Assembly (NCBI GenBank): GCA_011319805.1
Contig: SJRY01000272.1
Coordinates: forward strand, 310,001 to 374,000
Source of the DNA: Macrocybe gigantea
Lineage: Eukaryota; Basidiomycota; Agaricomycetes; Agaricales; Callistosporiaceae
Direction: 5' to 3'
Length of the DNA: 64,000 bases
In this document: positions 1-9,798 of the stretch, one piece after another
Position numbering within the stretch: position 1 is the stretch's first letter
Layout: each line of letters begins with the position of its first letter
Translations under genes and position numbers: made by a program
The notes under the pieces: model-generated
The model's database searches: none
What the model saw: the letters and a program-made list of their open reading frames with translations, nothing else
Told to the model about the DNA's origin: nothing

Positions 1-2408
1 CTCCCTATTCCGCGCGCCCTGCGCCGTGACAAGCTGCTGGAGGTACCGTATATACTCCACGCTCTTGCGCAGAATCATGCCCTTGTTCGCCTTCACGACT
101 CCGCCCGCGCTGGCATTGGCATTGGCGTTGGCGTTCGAGTTGGCGTTGGCGTTGGCGTTGGAATTGGAATTGGAATTGGAACCAGAAGGCGAAGCCGGCG
201 TGGGAGACGCGGCATCGTTGGGATCGGCAAGCGTCGCACCAGGCAGCGCCGGAGGAGGCGGCGTGCCGCCAGACGTCACGCTTCCACCGTCTTCGCGTTT
301 GGGAATCCACACATCGAGCGGCGAAGCCGGATCCGTGTCCACAGGCGACGCAACCGCATTCGCGTTGTCGTCGTCACATTCGTTCCCTGCCCAGTCGTCG
401 TCGTCGTCAGCGCCACCAGGTGACGCCGGGTTGACGTCCAACATGCAATCCGGAATGAGCGTCGCGAGCTCGCTGATCTTTTCGTTGATGTTATCGCGTC
501 TGCGTCTCTCGACGGCGTTGTGGCTCTCCCTTCTCCTCCTCCTCTTTTCGTTCGCCAGCAGCGCTTGCTTGTCTTGCACGTTCTGCACCGCTGCCGCCGC
601 TGCGACCGCCGCAGCAGCCGTCGTGCCTGGCGGGCTCGGTCCGCCCATGCCACCCATGCCGCCGTTGCTGCTCATGCCAACACCTCCACACACCACCGCC
701 AGGCATACCCGGGATGCCAAACGCCATGCTCCCGAGGGCACCAAGCGCGCCGCCCATAGCCGACGAAGGCGGACTACCCGACACACCGCCGATGTTCGGC
801 AAGGAATGCGGTGTGCCGGGGAGGCCTGCCGCACCGGAACCCGGACCGCCAGGCGGGCTCGACATGCCTATACCCCCATCGCGCTGAACGTGCGGAGGCG
901 GTGCGTTGTGTTGGTGCTGCTGGTGCGGTGACATGGTGAACGACAAGGAATGCGAGTGCGGATGGTGCGCGTGCGCGTGCATAGAGTGGAGCGAGGACAC
1001 GGGTGGGAGATGCGGCGTGTCGCCTGGTCCTGATGTGGGCGTTGGCGTCGTGCCACTGCTGGCTCCTAGAGAAAAGGGCGAATACGGCTGTTGAGGCGAA
1101 AGATGATGGTGCGGAAGCGAATGCGAATGAGGTGACAGCGGGTCGGTCGTCTGCAGCGAATACTCCCTGTATAGACGTATACATCAGGAAAAAAAAAAAA
1201 AAAAAAAAGAAGAAAAGAAAACGTCAGGAAAGACAAAAAAAAAAAGACTGACGAGGAATGGCTGGGCATGTACCAGCCTCCAGCTGAAGCGCTTTGACCG
1301 AGAGGACTGATGCCCGTTCCTGCGACGGTGCTCGCTCTGGAGCGCGGTATGATGATGGCATGCGGACGAGCAGAGGACGAGAGTGGCGGTGGGCTGGCAC
1401 CGCTGACGCTATTGTTCCTCCTGCTCCTAGTCGTCCTCGCAGGGCCGACGCCGCTAGCTCCTGCAGCACCTGCGCCAGGAGATGAGGGACCGTTAGCATT
1501 ACCGTTCGACGGCGGCGGGAGCGCGAGCGGGATCGAGAATCGTGAGTCTGCGTCTGTGTCTGCGGATGCGAGTGGATCGGGCTCGGGGTGTGGCGCGAAA
1601 AATGGGACGAAGGGTGGAAAGACGAAGGCGGGTGTGTGTGTGCGTGCGTGGGGTGATCGGCTGCGGGATCGTACCGGATGGACGAGTTGAGCGCGGGGAG
1701 CGTCGAGTTGAAGTGCGCGTGCGGGAGCGAGTGCGGCGATCCTACGTGATCGGCGTTGCCGTTGTTGCTGTTGCCGCCGCTATTGTTGTTATTGCTGTTG
1801 CTGTTGTGATGATGGTGTTGATGGTGAGCGTTGCCGTGCGTCGGTACGGCGATCGCGCTCGACGTTGGAGGTGAAAAGTGGGACGGAAAGGCTGAGGCGG
1901 TGGACGAGGCGGACGAGGCGAGGTTGGGAGGGGCAGAGATGTCGAAAATGTTGTGCGTCTGACGATGCTGCTGCTGCTGCTGTTGCTGATGATGGGAATA
2001 ATCGTCAAACGAGGACGATCCGTTCGCGCCAGCACCAGGCTGAGGCGACTGGGTCGAACGATCGTGCGACTGGTTCATGAGACTGGCCAGCTCGTCGCCG
2101 AAATCCATGCTGCCGCCGCCTCCTCCTCCTCCTCCTCCTCCTCCTCCATCGCCCGCGGAAGGAAACTTGCGGAACGCATCAGGGAGGAACGAGTTGAACA
2201 GGTCGAAATTGCCAGCACCACCGCCGCTGCCCCCGTTGCCGTTCGCGCCACCATGGTTATTGTTCCCTCCTCCAGGATTGTGGCTTTGAGACGGCGAACC
2301 GGTCGTTGGAGGCGGCGGAGACGGCGAGCCAGGATTGTGAGGAAGATGAAAGCCTTCCTGACGAATCTGAGCCTGTGGCTTGTATGAAGAAAAGAAAGCG
2401 GTGGACAT
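1..2408 (-). CDS. bHLH transcription factor with very long loop (3' end cut by window edge)
   Basis: Nuclear DNA-binding regulator of the USF/Cbf1-type bHLH class. The minus strand near 480-560 encodes the basic region and helix 1 (HNAVERRRRDNINEKISEL); its H, E and R residues are those that read E-boxes in this class. Helix 2 (KGMILRKSVEYIRYLQQLV) lies at about 20-95, so the loop is roughly 115-125 residues of Asp-, Pro-, Ser- and Asn/Ala-rich sequence instead of the usual short loop. The N-terminal half is low complexity (poly-Gly, poly-Gln, His/Asn runs), as in activation regions. ATG at 2408 starts MSTAFFSSYKPQ; an in-frame upstream extension is less convincing. I place an intron at 1167-1273, giving GGW-EYSLQTTDP. 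The reading frame shifts near 1515 (RSRSRSR to PPSNGNANG) and near 690 (GMPGGG to GVGMSSNGG) with no plausible intron, so there are probably missing bases. Target genes are unknown. Confidence 0.85.
112..184. repeat. Hexanucleotide-like Asn-Ala/Asn-Ser microsatellite inside the bHLH loop
   Basis: Imperfect repeats of 6-nt units (plus strand ttggcg, ttggca, ttggaa) that read on the minus strand as alternating Asn-Ser then Asn-Ala pairs. They sit just before helix 2 of the bHLH domain and lengthen its loop. The run stays in frame because the unit is a multiple of three. Confidence 0.9.
1963..2148. repeat. Two trinucleotide tracts: CTG/CAG (poly-Gln) and CCT/CCG (poly-Gly)
   Basis: A CTG run at about 1964-1991 encodes poly-Gln on the minus strand. 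A CCG/CCT run at 2110-2148 encodes about a dozen glycines. Both are in the N-terminal region of the bHLH protein and are likely length-variable between strains. Confidence 0.85.
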
Positions 2409-4951
2409 GATTTGAATGGTGGGGAGAAGGGTTGTCGAGGTTACATGGTTTGATATCGCACCGGCCTTTTTCCCCAACATCCCCTGTCCGGGGGGTCGAT
2501 CACCAAACATTCACATACAATGCACTTATCTCCGGCTCAGGCACGCCAATCAGCGTTCGTGTCTGCTAATATCGATGACCACCTCCGTCCTTGGCGGGTC
2601 ACCCCCAGAATTGCATGCTATCTCCGTACAACGCATTGCAAGACGAATGTCATCCGCAAGAACACTCGCACCCATCCGGCAATCTCTCATTCGTAGCCTA
2701 TCACTCCCCGCATGCATTAAGAGACCCCCAAACACCTTTTACCCCACACCCTCCGGCGCATCTTTTTGCCGGCCTCGTACCGCACTTTTTTTTACCGCAG
2801 CGGCCCTTGGCAACCGCTTTCTCGGCTATCTGCCCTCGACCCAACCTCCACGACGAGCATCCGTGCTCCAATCGATCAAGGGAAAGAAAAAGAAAAACTT
2901 GCTTGCAATGATGGGTACGCGTTATGGACGCGAAAATTAAGGAAAGCCATTGCATTTCACCTGGATCTGGAAAAACATCCATCCGCCTTCTGTTTGTCCA
3001 TGGAAATCAAAGATGCGCCCAAAAGAGGGCGGGAAACCAAAAGGAACTCACAAGCAGGAAATTCGTCAAGCACGTTGATAAGGATCTGAAAGCAAAAGGA
3101 TAAAAACAATGCTCAAGACCGGTGACTAGGGAAAAAAGAATGACGCAGTCGATGATTCTCCTCGACTCCAAGCAGACGCCCGTAGCCACAGGGACAATAA
3201 GAAAGCCAGTCCAAACGAAGCATAATGATTCAGCGCGTTCAGCTTTTGGCTTCAGGGACCGAAAGAATGCTCCAGCCAACGAAGCGAAGAAGCAACAGAC
3301 AGCGCATGCTCCAAACTCTTTTTCTTTTTCTGCTGGCTGAAGAAGACGAGCCAACCGCAAGATCCGAGCCGAGCCAAAGAACGGAGCAGCGAGCTGGACA
3401 AGCACGTTCCCGCACGCGCAAAAACGTTTCGAGTTAAACCAGATCATCCACACACTGGGAGCGGAACGTGTGGAGATTATCGCAGATGATGGGGCGATGT
3501 CTCGTTTCGTTGGGGCTCTGTCGCGGGCGCGTCGGTGCCTGCACGGCCCGGTTACGAAGCCGCAAGCGTGACCCAACGTGTGTGCGTGATGAGATGCAGA
3601 TGTGCAGATGCTGATGCTGACGTGGTTGGGAGATGATATGCGAAGCGAACAGAGCCGCTCGTTTATCAGCAGAAATGATCGATTCCCCAAAGCCGCCGCC
3701 AGACGCGCCGGGCTGCAGGATCCTCCTCAAGAACCCAATCGCAGCAAGGCTTGTTGCGATGACGAGCGTGTCCCCAACCCCTACCCACAGGTTCCCAGAC
3801 ATGCATACGTGAGAGAGAAGGGGGAGGCGTGCTGACAGATGCGTCGCCTCTAGCTAGATTCCATTTGGCAAGAGCGAGCCATGAAGCCGTTGTGGGGGGG
3901 GGGAGGGATGGGATAGCGCAGCCAGTGCGCCCATCAACCTTTCAAGTTCCAACCCCGCCAGGCAGTGCTGTTTTACCCCTGCAACGCTTAACGCTATCTC
4001 GAAGATCGCTCCACAGGCGGGAGATTCGGCGCGAAAGTTCCGGATCCAGAGCGGTCTTGTTGCTCCCAGCTCAACCTGGGCCGCTGAGCGGCTGAGGCAT
4101 GCGTGCGGTGCGGATATCGAGTCGGGATGCGGATGTGAGTGGGGAGAAAGAAAGAGTGGGAGGGGAACCAAGGCGGCCCTCGAAACCCTCTTCTTATACG
4201 GTCAAAGAGGGAGAGGTCATATGAGTTGGCGAAACGAAATGCCATCGACCCTGTCTTCTACACGCAGAGAAAAGAAACAAAAAAAACAGAACGATCAGTC
4301 AGAAGGAATCCTCAGAAAAAAAAAAAAAAAGGAGGCCAGAACCAGATGACTCGTCGCAAGGCGAACTCATGACGACTATATATATAACCCGAACCGCGGA
4401 AGAACGACCAGCTGGGGGCCTCACTTGACCTGCCTGACCTTGCCGTGCAGTGTGCACCGACACGGGGGCACCCCGTTCACCGTCACCCCCCCTCTCAGCT
4501 GACACGAGCGTGTTCGTAATAGGGCCCCCTCGCCCCCTTTTGATCTCGACAACCAAACGCCCCGACCTCTTCCGAGTTCCACCAAAGTTCCACGCCTGGA
4601 AAAAAAAAAAAAATTGATGCAAGAACAGACAACGCAGAACGGAGAAGCCGACATCACGACATCCCATTGATTGCTGTTTTCCTCTCTTTTTTCTTATAGC
4701 GGCGAGCAAAGGGGGGGGGGCCGACGTCGCATCATGCGGAAGACGTGTGTCCCGCGCACAACGATGTCGGGTCAGGTGAGAAAGGCGCTGCACGGCTGGC
4801 AACGTGTCATGTACGTGCTTTTGTTGTTGAACAAGAAACCGCTTTCTCGTCCACCATGGACACGTTTTCGTCTTGCTTCTCTTCACCCTCGTCCGCAGCA
4901 CCGAACCACAACAACAACTTGCCCTTTCCCAAAGTACCGTTCTGACGAGCC
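2409..4951. other. Long intergenic region upstream of the bHLH gene
   Basis: About 2.5 kb without a gene I can support. It lies between the divergently oriented bHLH gene and the nucleotidyltransferase-like gene, so it holds both promoters. It contains an A tract (about 4317-4331), a G run (about 4710-4719) and a TATA-rich stretch (about 4376-4388). A 227-codon open frame on the minus strand (3007-3690) has no domain, biased composition and no supporting context, so I do not call it. Confidence 0.6.
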
Positions 4952-5643
4952 ATGTCCAGCAACTCTTACCGCCTGACGCGCAAGGAGATCAGAAAGGCCG
5001 CTCGCGCCGCCATCAAGGTCTTTGAAGACAGCGGCTACGACTGCTGTCTCTTCGGGAGCGCCGCCTGCTCGATATACGGCATGCAGAACCGGGACCCAAA
5101 CGACGTCGACATCATCGTCCTGACGGACGAAGCCGGCACCGAAGAGCTCAAAGCCCTGCTCGTCGCGCACGACACGCGCTTCTCCACCGTCCCCGCCGCC
5201 AACCCCGCAAACGCCTACCGCGTGCTGTGGTTCGCCCTCCCGAGACGGCGCGCATGCAAGGTCGACGTGCTCGTGCCGGGCCTGCTCAGCATCCCCAACA
5301 TCCCCGTGCGCCGCATCGCATACGTCGCGCCGCCATACGCGGACATCCCGCTCGTGCCCTTCCTCGTGCTGCTCCTGCTCAAGCTCCGCGGGTGGACGGA
5401 CCACCGCGCGGACCGCAGGCGCCGCATGCGCGATAAAGTCCCCAGGACGAGGACGATATTGAGGAGCTGCTTGAGATGGCTGTGCAGGACGGCGACGGCG
5501 GTGGCGCGGAGGTGCATCTGCGGAAGGAGCGATGGCTTCCGAGATGGTTCGTTCGCGAGGCGAGGCAGCGTGTCAGTGAGTATGTCGGCGAGTGGCCCGA
5601 CTCTGCAGACTCTTGGAGGGCCCTCGGCTTTCATGGGATTTGA
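4952..5643 (+). CDS. Nucleotidyltransferase-fold protein (one apparent frameshift)
   Basis: Intronless protein of about 230 residues. Near residues 30-55 it carries a nucleotidyltransferase-superfamily signature: FGSAACSIYGMQNRDPNDVD, that is a Gly-Ser followed by a D-x-D metal-binding pair, then a hydrophobic strand. This fold is used by polymerases, tRNA-modifying and antibiotic-resistance nucleotidyltransferases; the substrate here cannot be assigned. ATG at 4952. The frame is lost at the C run 5440-5443: adding one base continues as PQDEDDIEELLEMAVQDGD to a natural stop at 5641-5643 (ALGFHGI end), whereas the uncorrected frame reads into an Arg-rich tail. The acidic continuation is much more protein-like, so I treat the break as a missing base. 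Related single-domain proteins are frequent in mushroom genomes; function unknown. Confidence 0.7.
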
Positions 5644-5775
5644 ATCAGCGATATCCATACCCATACCCTATTTTTTTTTTTTTTTTGCATGACTCGACAC
5701 ATTTAAATACGATACACAATACATCTCGAAAGAAGAAGCATGGCCTCCGTCCTCCGACCCGCCACGCGTTCACGC

Positions 5776-7400
5776 TCAACCACGCTTGGTCTTCCAGCTG
5801 CTGCTGCTGCTGCCACCCCCAATGCCGACGCCAAAGCTGGCAAAAGCGCCGCCTCCGCTGCTAGCGGTCTGCGGCTGCGACGACCCGTCGGCCGAACCGG
5901 AAGGCCCCAGACCCACACCCCCGCTGAACGACTTGGTCGTCGGCGCGCCGGCATGTGGCGGGGCCTGAAACGAGGACCGGAAGGACGAGATGGGCAGGGA
6001 CTGGATGGAGAGAAACTTGTTCGGTGTCGGACGGTCGTCGGTGTTGTACTGAGGGCAGAAGCGTATCGGTCATAGAATCGGTGTGATAGACGTGGAGGTT
6101 ACCTGAAACTCGAGTCCGATGCCGTCCGCCTCGGAGACATCGAGGAGCTTGACGAGCCGCCTGCCAATGGCATTGAGTCGCTCGACGTCATCCTTGTTCC
6201 TCGTCCAGACCTGGATGCGATCCACCTTGCTCCTCAAGCTGACGACCGCTCCGCAAATCTCATCACCCTCCTCGAGCTCCTCGCCGACGAGCGCCATCGC
6301 AAGCCAGCTCCAGCACCGGTCCAGCAGCTGCGGGTTGTTCTTCATCGTCAGGACCCACTTGCCGCCGTTCGCGTTCGCGTCGTCCTCCCACATCGGCTTG
6401 ATGCCCGACTTGAAGAGGTGGTAGTTGGAGTTGCGCTCCAGCTTTGAGGGCGGCTTGAGCCAGTTGAAGTACCGGCAAAACTCTTCGACGGTCGAGAACT
6501 CGCCGATCACGGTCAGCCCCGCCTCGTAGTCCGTCGTGTCCGCCGCATGCGACGCGAAAGACGTCGATCCGTCCGGAGCGCTCGCCGTGGCCGGGGTATA
6601 GGGGAACTTGGCTTTCGTATCGTGATAGATAGTCCTGGTTCAATTGATAGAAATCATTGCATACATAAGTGGAAGGGATGGACGGACCATGGAAACTGCA
6701 ACGGATGCTCGGGCGCTTTCATCGGCACGCCAGGCGTCTTTGGATCCACGATCATCTCTGGTTCGGGCGGCTTTGGCGTCCCGTCGATGCTCAGCGTCCG
6801 CGTCTTGGCGAGCCGAGCGGTGATGGCGTCCAGACTGGGTATGTTCTTGTATCCCTTCACATGCTTCTTGTCCGGAACGACCGGCGGCGGCGCCATCGTC
6901 TCCTGGTTCAGCTTCTCGAGCCGCTCAGACGTGAGCGGCAGCGGCTCCCCGCCGTTGGAGAAGCCCACGTCGGCGCCGGCCTCGGACGCCGGCGGCGAAG
7001 TCGAAGTCGAGAGCGCGGAGGGCGAGGCTGAGCGAGTCGAGGGTGCGTTGACGGCCATAGAGTCGGCCGTGGACGCCGCGGTGGACGACAGCGACGTGCT
7101 CGATGCCGTGCGCAGGTTCGCGAACGCGGCGAGGCGCGGGCGGGTCGAGGCTGCTGCTGCTGCTGCTGCCGCCGCCGACGACGACGACGTGGCGGCCGGG
7201 TTTGAGCTCGTGCTGGATGCGTTCAGGTTGATCCGCGCTGCGAGCTGGTTCAGCGACGGCAGGCGGGCCGCGCCTGATGCGGGCTTGGGCACCGTCGTCG
7301 ACGATGTGGCTGGGGGCGCCAGGGCCGCGATGGCGGTTCTAGCGTCCGTCAAGGGTTCGGTTTGCTGCTGGGCTTGCTGCGAGACCGTCGAAGCGCTCAT
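5776..7400 (-). CDS. eIF4E: Eukaryotic translation initiation factor 4E (cap-binding protein)
   Basis: Binds the 5' m7G cap of mRNA and recruits eIF4G for cytoplasmic translation. Three exons, 6688-7400, 6103-6634 and 5776-6048, sum to 1518 nt, exactly 505 codons plus stop. The first ~215 residues are a low-complexity Ser/Ala/Pro extension; the cap-binding domain begins at HPLQFPWTIYHDTK. The Trp at human position 43 is kept, but the stacking Trp56 position aligns with Tyr in TTDYEAGLTVIGEF. The second stacking pair Trp102-Glu103 is kept (KPMWEDD), as are the basic residues that contact phosphates (VVSLRSKVDRI) and WSWLAMALVGEEL. An insertion of about 25 residues separates the first Trp from TVEEF. 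A Ser/Gly-rich tail ends at 5776. Both introns are 53-54 nt with GT-AG ends. Confidence 0.95.
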
Positions 7401-8193
7401 CGTGCGGCTTTCTTGTGGATGTTGGCGTGGGACGTTGAAAGTAGAAGCAGAAGAAGCTCGTCGGACAGCGGCCTCGGGCGAACAAAAAGGCAACAACGGC
7501 CTGCACCGCCATCCAGTCACATCATTTTATGGCCTCCCTATCATCCGTTTCATCGCTCTTCCATCGCTTTTGTGTTTCTGGATGGAATGCCTTTGATGTT
7601 GTAACCTCAAAAGCATTTTTTTTATCGACTCTTTGAACCGGACAATGCAGCCAAAGACTCCCGACTCGGTTTTTCACGCCAGCCTGCGCCTTTGTACATT
7701 TCCAGGGTTCTTAGCGATCCTTCTGCGCTTGTGCATCACTTTTATTTATGGATTGCTTGACAACGTTTCGTTTTCTCTGTCAGTGGGTCGCAGCCCAGCA
7801 TGTTTTTGAATACCTCTTAGCCTCGACACAACGCCTTTAGTCTCACGACGGCATTGGCAACCCGTATCGTTCATCCCGCTCGTCTCTGCAAGTCACGATC
7901 TTCCTCTGGATCCTCCTGCTCTCCGTTCGCCCAGGTAGGGTCGACAACTTGAAGAGAGCAGCAGCTCCGTCGCCTCTGTCCTCCTTGACTCCCTCGAGCG
8001 CATATGTCGCTGGTGGGATTGATGAATGATCGCTTGAGAGAAGTGCAGAGGAGAGCAGCGGCACCCGTTCGGATTCGCAAGGAGCGGTATATATTCGTGT
8101 CTCTGAGAGCAACTGAAATGATTTACAACTAAACCGAGACGCTGGTTCAGAGGCCTTGGCCTTCAAACATTCTGCAGGCGTGATTCAGAGTTT
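7401..8193. other. Intergenic region, no gene recognised
   Basis: About 790 bp between two minus-strand genes. It should hold the eIF4E promoter and the terminator of the RapZ-like gene. I see T-rich stretches (about 7615-7625) but no coding signal. Confidence 0.55.
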
Positions 8194-8694
8194 TTAGAGG
8201 CAACAGTCTATAATCAGAGCCAAGGAGACGCACCCTTTCCTGTCGTCTCTTGCGTCCCGATGTTCGACCACCACGACCCACCCCATATCGCGCCACGCCT
8301 TCCTCCTCCCCAGCTCCTCCACAAACGCGACGCTCCGGTGCTTCCCAAGCGAGCAGCAGACGCCCACCCTTAGCTCCCCACCGCCAACGTCGCGTTCCAG
8401 CTCCCCCATCCTCGCTCGCACGACCTCGCACGCGTGCGCGAACCGCCGCTGCACCTCTTCTTGGCCAAAGAAATGGTCCCTGAGCGCCTGCGACTCGCCT
8501 GTGCGCTGCGCGCGGACGTGCTTCGGCGGGTTGGGCAGGTCGCGGACGTCGAAGCGGAGGTGCGGCCGGGGCTCGAGCGGGCCGTTGCGGTGCCCGTAGG
8601 AAGTCAGGCGTAGCGTGCGCGTGTGCTGTCCGGTGCGGACGCTGCTGGTCTGGTCTTGCGATGCAGCGTTCGAGCGCATGGTGATAGATGGCAT
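8194..8694 (-). CDS. Single-domain RapZ C-terminal-like protein
   Basis: Intronless 166-residue protein. The segment SYGHRNGPLEPRPHLRFDV followed by RDLPNPP, and later GVCCSLGKHRSVAFVEELG, match the C-terminal domain of the bacterial RapZ/YvcJ family. In E. coli that domain binds the small RNAs GlmY/GlmZ and amino-sugar metabolites; here the N-terminal P-loop kinase domain is absent. Stand-alone RapZ-C proteins occur in fungi, but their role is not established to my knowledge. ATG at 8694 (MPSITMRSN); the second Met at residue 6 is an alternative. The Cys-rich CSLGKHRS motif, equivalent to the bacterial CTGGxHRS, is intact, which argues for a functional fold. Confidence 0.8.
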   Translation of the reverse strand: MPSITMRSNAASQDQTSSVRTGQHTRTLRLTSYGHRNGPLEPRPHLRFDVRDLPNPPKHVRAQRTGESQALRDHFFGQEEVQRRFAHACEVVRARMGELERDVGGGELRVGVCCSLGKHRSVAFVEELGRRKAWRDMGWVVVVEHRDARDDRKGCVSLALIIDCCL

Positions 8695-9052
8695 CTGAGA
8701 ATGAACGTGGGCGCCTCGATCTCAAATCGAGACATGAAAGAGAGATTCCTACGGTATAGTGATATGCGTTGTATGTCCCAGACAGTGAGACTACTTTATG
8801 ACTCCTTTACTGGATACCATTTGGCGGTGAGCGAGGTCGTTGAAGACCAAGTCATGCCTCACGCTATCGTGCACCTGCAGTCTTGCACGAGCTCTTGGAT
8901 ATCCAATCAAGCAATTCTATCCGGGGAGACGGAGAAGCCGCTAACGAGCACAAAAGCGGAACGACACCCCAGCAGGAACGCAAAGCGCGCGACCTTTCCT
9001 TTCGGGGCATGGCTATGTGCGTCACAGCCTCGCAGCGCTCTCCGACCCCCGC

Positions 9053-9059
9053 ATATATG
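9053..9059 (+). promoter_or_regulatory. TATA-like element upstream of small secreted protein gene
   Basis: TATATGA about 90 bp upstream of the ATG at 9146, in otherwise GC-rich DNA. The position suits a fungal core promoter. Confidence 0.4.
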
Positions 9060-9145
9060 AGCCGCACGGGTCCATTTCTGAGACTCGAGCTCCTCTGAAC
9101 CCACCCCCCATTCAAAGAAGAAGAAGAAGAAAAAAAAAGACCGGA

Positions 9146-9484
9146 ATGAAGCTAGGCCACGCCCTCGCCCTGCTCCTCGGCGCGACCGCCAGCGTCGCGG
9201 CGCTGCTGCCCTCTGCAGAGCCACATCTGCCACTGTCTGTTTCCAGCAGCAAAGACCGTGACGACGGTGACGACACGACCACCCCGACGGCCACGGCGTT
9301 CAGCTGGACGAGCTGTGACAGAGATCCCGGCGCCCTGTGCGGGTTTCTCTTGATGGGCTGCGTCGGAGCCGCGAGAGACGCGAGCGCGACGAAGGTGCGG
9401 ATAGGCGTCCTTTGTGGAGGGACGGGCTTGTGGTGCGCCGCTGCTGCTGCTCCGTGTCAAATGCCCGGGTGGGCCCTGATATGA
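9146..9484 (+). CDS. Small secreted protein, possibly a truncated hydrolase N-terminus
   Basis: 112 codons. The first ~20 residues (MKLGHALALLLGATASVAAL) are a clear signal peptide: Lys near the start, hydrophobic core, small residues before the predicted cleavage. The mature part is acidic and Thr-rich, then has AFSWTSCDRDPGALCGFLL. An F-x-W-x-x-C...C pattern of this type opens secreted tripeptidyl-aminopeptidase-like alpha/beta hydrolases of fungi, but the catalytic part does not follow. The rest (Cys- and Ala-rich) may be out of frame. So this is either a short secreted protein or the 5' remnant of a hydrolase gene. I favour a remnant, weakly. Confidence 0.4.
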   Translation: MKLGHALALLLGATASVAALLPSAEPHLPLSVSSSKDRDDGDDTTTPTATAFSWTSCDRDPGALCGFLLMGCVGAARDASATKVRIGVLCGGTGLWCAAAAAPCQMPGWALI

Positions 9485-9798
9485 GGTATACTAGGTGCGC
9501 GAGTCAGATGGCCATGAACGAAATGGCTTGTGCGAGACGAGCGCGGGAGAGCCCGAGACCGTCGGACGACTCGAAGAGGCCAGGAGGTGTGTGTTTTTTT
9601 GATAGACGTCCTCAAGACTTGTCACTCATGCCAACTCAGAGAGTCTTCTCGTCGTTCAAGAATCAGAGTCATAAACGGATGTTGTGACACCGTACAGTAC
9701 ATACATGTTGCATGTTTTGTATCAACATAGGCATTGCCGTGCATGTCCATTACTGTGTATACATGTCTACGATATTTCGTCCACTCCAACGACGACGC

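Noticed and set aside
26..931. 301-codon plus-strand open frame
   Set aside because: It is antisense to the bHLH gene; the coding side shows a true bHLH domain, and this frame is a by-product of GC-rich repeats.
3007..3690. 227-codon minus-strand open frame in the intergenic region
   Set aside because: No domain, odd composition and no splice or promoter context.
4700..4730. Homopolymer runs of G, A and T as functional elements
   Set aside because: They lie in intergenic DNA or introns, have no associated motif, and their lengths may be unreliable given the apparent indel errors.
6547..7596. 349-codon plus-strand open frame
   Set aside because: Antisense to exon 1 of eIF4E; composition mirrors the Ser/Ala-rich minus-strand protein.
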